DNA of 64,000 bases from Kitasatospora mediocidica KCTC 9733 (GTDB taxonomy: Bacteria; Actinomycetota; Actinomycetes; Streptomycetales; Streptomycetaceae), in contig NZ_JQLN01000004.1 in NCBI RefSeq assembly GCF_000744225.1, positions 1,364,001 to 1,428,000 of the forward strand, read 5' to 3'. Of this stretch, positions 58,780 to 64,000 are shown in pieces. How positions within the stretch are numbered: the first letter of the stretch is position 1; every line of letters begins with the position of its first letter. The translations under genes were made by a program, and so were the position numbers. The notes under the pieces are model-generated. The model did no database searches and was not told the origin of the DNA. It worked only from the letters and a program-made list of their open reading frames with translations.

Positions 58780-58958
58780 GGTATGCACGTTGACGAGAGG
58801 TTAATTGTGCCCGTCCGGACCAGACCACTGCTGCCCCGCTCCCCTGCCCGGCGAACCACACCACCCCGCAAGGGCCTTGAGCGGGAAGGGTCGATCCGGT
58901 GCGTACGGTGTCGCGGCGGGCGGTGCCGAGGGCACATCGACGGGGGCATTGCCGCGTC

Positions 58959-60086
58959 TCAACCCGTGATCACCTCAGCCGCCTTGGCCGCGTCGCGCTT
59001 GGCAACCTCTTCGCGGACGATCGGGATGACGTGGCGGCCGAAGTCGATGGCGTCGTCGATCAGCGCGTAGCCGCGTGCGGAGAAGATCTCGACGCCGAGG
59101 TCGTAGTAGTCCAGCAGCGCCTGGGCCACTGTTTCCGGGGTGCCGACCAGGGCGTTGGAGTCGTTGGCCCCGCCGGTGGCGGCGGCGGTCGGGGTCCACA
59201 GCGCGCGGTCGTAGCGCTCGCCGGCCTCGGCGATCGCGATCAGGCGCTGCGAGCCGGTGTTCTCCGGGGTCCAGCGCGGGGCGCCGGCCTGCCCGGCGGG
59301 TGCGCCGAGTCCGGCCCGGCGCACCCGCTCGTTGATCGTGTCGACCGTGCGGTAGGCCTTCTCCCAGGCGAGTTCCTCGGTCGGCGCGATGATCGGGCGG
59401 AAGGCCACCTGGATCCGCGGCGGCTCGATCCGGCCGGCCGCCAGGGCGGCCGCGCGGACCTTCTCGATCTGCTCGGCGGTCTGCGCCAGCGGCTCGCCCC
59501 AGAGGCAGAAGATGTCCGCCTCGGCGCCGCCGACCGCGTAGGCGGCGGGCGAGGAGCCGCCGAAGGAGATGTTCGGGCGCGGGTCCTGGACGGGGAAGAC
59601 GTCGCAGACGAAGTCCTCGAAGCGGTAGTGCTCGCCCTCGTGGTCGAAGGGCTTGCGACTGGTCCAGGCCTGCTTCATGATCCGGATGTACTCGCCGCTG
59701 CGGGCGTAGCGCTGATCCTTCGTCAGAAAGTCTCCCTCGCGGCGCTGTTCCCGGTCGTTGCCGCCGGTGATCACGTGCACGGTGATCCGGCCGTCGCTGA
59801 CCTGGTCGAGGGTGGCGAAGGTCTGCGCGGCGAAGGTCGGGGAGCAGACGTTCGGGCGGTGCGCGACCAGGATCTGCAGCCGCTCCAGCCGGGCCGCGAG
59901 GTAGCCCGCCACGGTGGAGGGGTCCGAGGCGCCGGCGAAGTACGCCATCAGCACCCGGTCCCAGCCGTGGTCCTCGTGGGCGCGGGCCAGCCGCAGCAGG
60001 TAGTCGCGGTCGAACGCGGCGGTGGTGCGCGGGGCGGTCTCCGAGCCGTTTCCGGTGGCGGCGGTACCGAGGAACTCGACGGGCAT
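58959..60086 (-). CDS. LLM-class FMN-dependent monooxygenase (alkanesulfonate monooxygenase-like)
   Basis: The 375-residue barrel protein has HGWDRVLMAYFAGASDPSTV, LQILVAHRPNVCSPTFAAQT, DGRITVHVITGGNDREQRRE and PNISFGGSSPAAYAVGGAEA, the SsuD/bacterial-luciferase pattern with an FMNH2 site. ATG 60086 follows GAAAGG. It is 31 bases downstream of the SbnA-type gene, so it belongs to the NRPS operon and may N- or C-hydroxylate an amino acid building block or the peptide (inference). A separate desulfonation role cannot be excluded, but no transport genes for sulfonates are adjacent. Confidence 0.8.
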   Translation of the reverse strand: MPVEFLGTAATGNGSETAPRTTAAFDRDYLLRLARAHEDHGWDRVLMAYFAGASDPSTVAGYLAARLERLQILVAHRPNVCSPTFAAQTFATLDQVSDGRITVHVITGGNDREQRREGDFLTKDQRYARSGEYIRIMKQAWTSRKPFDHEGEHYRFEDFVCDVFPVQDPRPNISFGGSSPAAYAVGGAEADIFCLWGEPLAQTAEQIEKVRAAALAAGRIEPPRIQVAFRPIIAPTEELAWEKAYRTVDTINERVRRAGLGAPAGQAGAPRWTPENTGSQRLIAIAEAGERYDRALWTPTAAATGGANDSNALVGTPETVAQALLDYYDLGVEIFSARGYALIDDAIDFGRHVIPIVREEVAKRDAAKAAEVITG

Positions 60087-60117
60087 GGCGGGCCTTTCGG
60101 GGAGGGCGGGACGTGGT

Positions 60118-61122
60118 CTACGGAAGGGTGGCCAGCGGACTGCCGCGGTCGGGCTGCGGGATCCGGCCGAAGTGCGCGGCGACCCAGGAGTCGTCGTAGA
60201 TGGTGTCGAGATAGCGCTCGCCGCGGTCGGGCAGCACGAGCGCGCAGGTGGCGCCGGCCGGGATGCTGTGGCGAAGGCCGTCCAGCGCGCTGACGACCGC
60301 GCCGGACGAACCGCCGGCCAGGATCGCCTCGGTGGCCGCCAGCCGGCGGCAGCCGAGCACACAGTCCAGGTCGCCGACGTGCACCACCGAGTCGGCCAGG
60401 CCCGGCCGGTGCAGCGGCGGGCGGGTGGCGGCGCCGTGCCCGGGCAGCAGCCGGGGCACCGGGGGCGGGCAGGGGTCGAAGATCGCGCTGCCGAGGGCGT
60501 CGACCGCCACGATCTTCACCCCCAGCTCGTGCTCGCGCACGTACTCCGCGCAGCCGCGCAGGGTCCCGCAGGAACTCGCCGCGCAGATCAGGTAGTCGAG
60601 CCGGCCGTCCAACTCCTCGACGATCTCCCCCATCGTGGTCCGGTGCGCCATCGCGTTGAGCTCGTTGCCGTACTGGTTGGGCCAGTAGGCGCCCGGGATC
60701 CGGGCCGCCAGCTCGTGCACCCGGCGGATCCGGGCCGGCAGGTAGTCGCCGGTCGCCGGGTCGGGCTCGGTCACCTGCTCCACCTCGGCGCCCAGCGCCC
60801 GCATGATGGCGATGTTCTGCCGGCTCGCCCGGGGGTCGACCACGCAGACGAAGCGCAGTCCGACGTAGCGGCAGACCTGGGCCAGGCCGATGCCGAGGTT
60901 GCCGGAGCTGGACTCCACCACGACCGACTCGCCCGGGACGAGCTCCCCGCTGCGGATCCGCTGCTCCAACATGGCCAGCGCCGGACGGTCCTTGATGCTG
61001 CCCGCCGGGTTGAAGCCTTCGAGCTTGGCGAAGACCCTGATCGGGCTGTCCGGGAAGAGCCGGACGAGTTCGACCAGCGGCGTCGAGCCGATCGTCGAGA
61101 GGATGCCGGTCCCGTCGCTCAT
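60118..61122 (-). CDS. sbnA: SbnA-type PLP enzyme for 2,3-diaminopropionate biosynthesis
   Basis: SbnA combines O-phosphoserine and glutamate to give N-(2-amino-2-carboxyethyl)-glutamate, which SbnB then oxidises to 2,3-diaminopropionate. The 334-residue protein is a cysteine-synthase-fold PLP enzyme: K44 in [11 protein letters not shown], the SSSGNLGIG phosphate-binding loop (71-79), and [15 protein letters not shown] near the C-terminus. The [19 protein letters not shown] region is typical of the SbnA group rather than cysteine synthase. It overlaps the MbtH gene by ATGA. No SbnB gene is within the window; it may lie beyond the right edge. The peptide is therefore likely to contain diaminopropionate. 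Confidence 0.78.
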   Translation of the reverse strand: MSDGTGILSTIGSTPLVELVRLFPDSPIRVFAKLEGFNPAGSIKDRPALAMLEQRIRSGELVPGESVVVESSSGNLGIGLAQVCRYVGLRFVCVVDPRASRQNIAIMRALGAEVEQVTEPDPATGDYLPARIRRVHELAARIPGAYWPNQYGNELNAMAHRTTMGEIVEELDGRLDYLICAASSCGTLRGCAEYVREHELGVKIVAVDALGSAIFDPCPPPVPRLLPGHGAATRPPLHRPGLADSVVHVGDLDCVLGCRRLAATEAILAGGSSGAVVSALDGLRHSIPAGATCALVLPDRGERYLDTIYDDSWVAAHFGRIPQPDRGSPLATLP

Positions 61123-61331
61123 CGGTCGCCCATCGACTCGGCCAGGCTGCGGGGACGCATGTCCGTCCAGTGCTGCTCGATGTACGTCACGCAGGCGGCC
61201 CGGCTGTCCTGGCCGAACACGGGGTGCCAGCCGGCCGGGACGTCGGCGAAGGCCGGCCAGAGCGAGTACTGGTCCTCGTGGTTGATCAGTACCAGGAAGT
61301 TCGCTTCGTTGTCGTCGAACGGGTTCGGCAC
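61119..61331 (-). CDS. mbtH: MbtH-like NRPS accessory protein
   Basis: MbtH-like proteins bind adenylation domains and help their folding. The 70-residue protein has the signature [10 protein letters not shown] (17-26), [10 protein letters not shown] (31-40) and the C-terminal [16 protein letters not shown]. Both conserved Trp of the signature are present. It lies 58 bases after the NRPS gene and overlaps the SbnA-type gene by ATGA, so it is co-expressed with both. Confidence 0.93.
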   Translation of the reverse strand: MPNPFDDNEANFLVLINHEDQYSLWPAFADVPAGWHPVFGQDSRAACVTYIEQHWTDMRPRSLAESMGDR

Positions 61332-61389
61332 GGGGTGCTCCTCAGGAAAGGGGACAGGACGGTCGGTGGGTCGGGAGGGCGGTGGCCGG

Positions 61390-64000
61390 TCAGGCGACGG
61401 GGGCGGAGCCGGAGGTGATCTCGCTCGCCCACTGCGTCGACTCGCCGACCGGCAGGTCCGCGCGGTCCGCGGCGGCCGTCAGGACGCCGGTCAGTACCGC
61501 GCTCATGCGTTCCACGGTGCTCCGGTCGAAAAGCTCCGCGTCGTAGACCAGGTGTCCTGCTATTCCGGCCGGTCCGGAATTCTCGGTCAGCACCACCGCG
61601 AGATCGAAACGCGGTGGCACGTGGTCCACCCAGAACGGCTCCAGCTGGATTCCGTCGAATTCCATCGTGGATTCGGCGTTGTTCTGCAGCACCAGCATCA
61701 CCTGGAACAGCGGATAGCAGCCGGGCCGGCGGTGCGGATCGCAGTGCGTGACCAGTTGGGTGAACGGCATCTCCTGGTGCTCGAACGCCGCGAAGTCGAC
61801 GTCCCTGGCCCGGCCCAGCAGTTCGGCGAAGCTCGGCTGTCCGGAGGTGTCCAGCCGCAGCACCAGGGTGTTGGTGAAGAGGCCGACGAGGTCGTTCAGT
61901 CCCTCGTCCACCCGGCCCGCGATCGGGATGCCGATCGGGACGTCGGTGCCGGCGCCGGCCAGGGTCAGCGCGGCGGCCAGGGCGGTGTGCAGCACCACGA
62001 AGAGCGTGGTGTCGTACCGTCCGGCCAGCTCCAGCAGCTGCCGGTGCAGCTGCGGCCCGAGCTCGATCGGCACCATCGCGCCCTGCCGGCCGTGCCGTTG
62101 CGGGCGGGGCCGGTCCAGCGGCAGGGTCACCTCGGGCGGCAGACCGGCCAGCGTGCTGCGCCAGAAGGCCAGCTCCTCGGCGGCCCGGCTCCGCGGGTCG
62201 GACTCGTCCCCCAGCAGCTCCGCCAGCCAGCGGGTGTAGTCCGCGTACTGGACGGGCAGCGGCTCCCGGCTCGGCGCCGAGCCGGCCTTGCGGGCGGCGT
62301 AGGCGGCGGCGAGATCGGCCAGCAGGACGCCGACCGACCAGCCGTCACCGGCGATGTGGTGCCACACCAGCAGCAGCACGTGCTCGTCCTGCTGCCCGGT
62401 CACTGCCTCGGTGGTGGCCCCGGCATCGGCCCCGGTCGGCCGGTAGAGGAACACCCGCAGAGGGATTTCCTCGCGCAGATCGAAAACGCGGTGGGCTTCG
62501 TCCCGAACCCTAGCAGGAATATCGGTGGCGGGGACATCGCAAACCGGCACCGAAAGGCGCGCGAATTCGGCCGGGACAATGCGCTGGTACCGGTTTCCGG
62601 CGATCTCGGGGAATACCGTCCGCAGCGATTCATGGCGACCGACGACGTCGTTCAACGCCGCTTCCAGCGCGAGCGGGTCCAACGCGCCGAGCAGCCGGAA
62701 CGCCATCGGCATGGTGTAGAGCGCGCTCGGCCCGTCGGCCTCCCCGATCAGCAGCACGCGTTCCTGGGGCGGCGCGAGCGGCATCGGATCGGGTCGCTCG
62801 CCCGCGACCAGCGCCGGACGCCGGGCGCCGGTGCGCCGGTAGGTCGACAGCCGGGCGGCCAGCTCGGCCACCGTCGGCGCGGCGAACAGCTCGCGCAGGC
62901 TCGGTTCCACGCCCAGCTCCGAGCGGATCCGGCTGGTCAGCCGGGTCGCCAGCAGCGAGTGGCCGCCGAGGTCGAAGAAGCCGTCGTCGATGCCGACCTC
63001 GGGCGCCCCGAGCACCTCGGCGAAGAGCGCGCAGAGCGTCTCCTCCTGCGGTGTGCGCGGCAGGCGGCGTGCGGCGTCCGGTACGAACTCCGGTGCCGGC
63101 AGGGCCGCGCGGTCCAGCTTGCCGTTCGGTGTCAGGGGCAGCGCCGCCAGCATCACGAACGCCCCGGGCACCATGTACTCGGGCAGCCACTCGGCCAGCG
63201 CGGTCCGCACCCGGGCGAGGTTGCCGTCCCAGTCCGGGCCGGGCACCAGGTAGGCGGTCAACCGCTGGTCGCCCGGCTGATCCTGACGGACCGTCACCAC
63301 TGCTTGGGCGACCCCCTCGCAGCCGTTCAGCGCCGCCTCGATCTCGCCCAGCTCGATCCGGAAGCCGCGCACCTTGACCTGGTGGTCGGAGCGGCCGACG
63401 AACTCCAGCTGCCCGTCCGCGCCCCAGCGCACCACGTCGCCGGTGCGGTACATCCGGGTGCCCGCCGCGCCGAACGGGTCCGCGACGAAGCGCTCGGCGG
63501 TCAGCGCCGGGCGGCGCAGGTAGCCCCGGGCGAGCCCGTCGCCGGCGATGAACAACTCGCCGGGCACCCCCGGCGGCACCGGACGAAGTCCCTCGTCCAG
63601 CACGTACACCCGGGTGTTGCGCACCGGGCGGCCCACCGCCGGGGCGCCGGGGCGCCGCCCGTCCAGCAGCGCGGCCGTCGAGTAGACCGTGGTCTCGGTC
63701 GGCCCGTACCCGTTCAGCACCTGGGTGCCCAGCGCGCGCATCGAGGCGGCCAGCGCCGGCGGCAGCGCCTCGCCGCCGACCAGCATCCGCAGCCCGCGCG
63801 CGCCCTCCGGCGCGTGCGCCAGCAGGGCCTGCCAGAGCGAGGGCGTCGCCTGCAGCACGGTCGCGCCGGAGGCGGTCGCCAGCGCGGACAGCGCGCACGG
63901 GTCCTGGACGGTCTCGCGTGGGGCGAGCACCACGGCGGCGCCCGACACCAGGGGGAGCCAGAGCTCGAAGGCCGCGATGTCGAAGGCGACGGTGGTCACC
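61390..64000 (-). CDS. Nonribosomal peptide synthetase: A (partial)-PCP-C, 5' end outside the window
   Basis: The visible 869 residues are the C-terminal end of an NRPS. The adenylation domain is entered at A4 ([10 protein letters not shown]), followed by A5 (NGYGPTETT), A6 ([14 protein letters not shown]), A7 (YRTGDVV), A8 ([20 protein letters not shown]) and A10 (NGKLDR). Next is a carrier domain (LGGHSLL, near 345) and a condensation domain (about 408-869) with HHIAGDGWS near 546. The binding-pocket residues read by hand are D-I-F-Q-L-G-G-V-Y-K; I cannot assign an amino acid confidently. The protein ends with the condensation domain and no thioesterase, so chain release or transfer must occur elsewhere or by this domain. 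Confidence 0.9.
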   Translation of the reverse strand, partial: VTTVAFDIAAFELWLPLVSGAAVVLAPRETVQDPCALSALATASGATVLQATPSLWQALLAHAPEGARGLRMLVGGEALPPALAASMRALGTQVLNGYGPTETTVYSTAALLDGRRPGAPAVGRPVRNTRVYVLDEGLRPVPPGVPGELFIAGDGLARGYLRRPALTAERFVADPFGAAGTRMYRTGDVVRWGADGQLEFVGRSDHQVKVRGFRIELGEIEAALNGCEGVAQAVVTVRQDQPGDQRLTAYLVPGPDWDGNLARVRTALAEWLPEYMVPGAFVMLAALPLTPNGKLDRAALPAPEFVPDAARRLPRTPQEETLCALFAEVLGAPEVGIDDGFFDLGGHSLLATRLTSRIRSELGVEPSLRELFAAPTVAELAARLSTYRRTGARRPALVAGERPDPMPLAPPQERVLLIGEADGPSALYTMPMAFRLLGALDPLALEAALNDVVGRHESLRTVFPEIAGNRYQRIVPAEFARLSVPVCDVPATDIPARVRDEAHRVFDLREEIPLRVFLYRPTGADAGATTEAVTGQQDEHVLLLVWHHIAGDGWSVGVLLADLAAAYAARKAGSAPSREPLPVQYADYTRWLAELLGDESDPRSRAAEELAFWRSTLAGLPPEVTLPLDRPRPQRHGRQGAMVPIELGPQLHRQLLELAGRYDTTLFVVLHTALAAALTLAGAGTDVPIGIPIAGRVDEGLNDLVGLFTNTLVLRLDTSGQPSFAELLGRARDVDFAAFEHQEMPFTQLVTHCDPHRRPGCYPLFQVMLVLQNNAESTMEFDGIQLEPFWVDHVPPRFDLAVVLTENSGPAGIAGHLVYDAELFDRSTVERMSAVLTGVLTAAADRADLPVGESTQWASEITSGSAPVA

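Larger units (their letters stand above)
58450..58958. other. Intergenic region between the permease and LLM genes (509 bp)
   Basis: Holds the permease promoter (58751-58779) and the 11-bp tandem repeats (58589-58632), both listed separately. The remaining left part is GC-rich leader. No gene is supported, and no clear terminator for the LLM operon is seen. Confidence 0.5.

Noticed and set aside
58650..58788. N-terminal extension of the permease to 58788
   Set aside because: The in-frame upstream sequence is Pro/Arg-rich, includes the promoter region, and the start at 58449 has a good ribosome site.

Overview
The window is very GC-rich, with G/C-biased third codon positions, GTG starts, frequent ATGA/GTGA start-stop overlaps and gene families typical of streptomycetes (LytR-CpsA-Psr protein, SpoIIE-type phosphatase with an anti-sigma-like ATPase, XRE-TPR regulators, MbtH, SURF1, F420/FMN luciferase-like oxidoreductases). 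It looks like chromosomal DNA of a Streptomyces/Kitasatospora-type actinomycete. I see no tRNA, rRNA, CRISPR array or transposase gene.

Layout. 1-10.0 kb: a secreted Agd3-like polysaccharide deacetylase (cut by the window edge), an LCP cell-wall ligase, a SUKH-like protein, an isochorismatase/GlxA-regulator pair, a secreted phospholipase D-like protein, and a three-gene operon (sorbitol-dehydrogenase-type small subunit, GMC dehydrogenase with an apparent frameshift, acetoacetate-decarboxylase-like protein). 10.2-15.4 kb: a same-strand four-gene set (XRE-TPR regulator, TIR protein, P-loop NTPase, membrane protein) that resembles a conflict or anti-phage system. The TIR tail and the NTPase N-terminus carry matching short motifs of the kind used in amyloid-type signalling. 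15.6-16.5 kb: SURF1.

16.5-28.2 kb: a compact cyclitol gene cluster. It holds a 2-epi-5-epi-valiolone-synthase-type sugar phosphate cyclase, a second cyclase homologue without metal ligands, a JmjC-fold protein without two iron-binding histidines, two cupins, a VOC protein, a GMC oxidoreductase and a zinc alcohol dehydrogenase. It is followed by a LuxR-type response regulator and sensor kinase and by a 64-residue Cys-containing peptide gene that ends at a long hairpin.

28.3-51.2 kb: mostly housekeeping and transport genes. They include an amino-acid permease, an IorAB-type molybdenum hydroxylase, an M1 peptidase, a flavodoxin-fold reductase, LysR/RidA, an LLM oxidoreductase, a large secreted protein with its own palindromic promoter, an AI-2E transporter, Fic, a MarR-CDF pair, a thioesterase, an orphan HypX, a MarR-ClC pair and a YeiE/YeiH-like divergon.

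51.2-53.1 kb: a cassette bracketed by hairpin repeats, holding a deaminase-like protein and a molbindin, next to the 3' remnant of an HPP-family gene. 53.1-56.8 kb: a five-domain SpoIIE phosphatase and a conserved protein. 57-64 kb: an amino-acid permease and the edge of a nonribosomal peptide cluster (LLM oxidoreductase, SbnA-type 2,3-diaminopropionate enzyme, MbtH, and an NRPS with A-PCP-C visible and no thioesterase).

All family assignments come from reading motifs by eye; no database search was possible.
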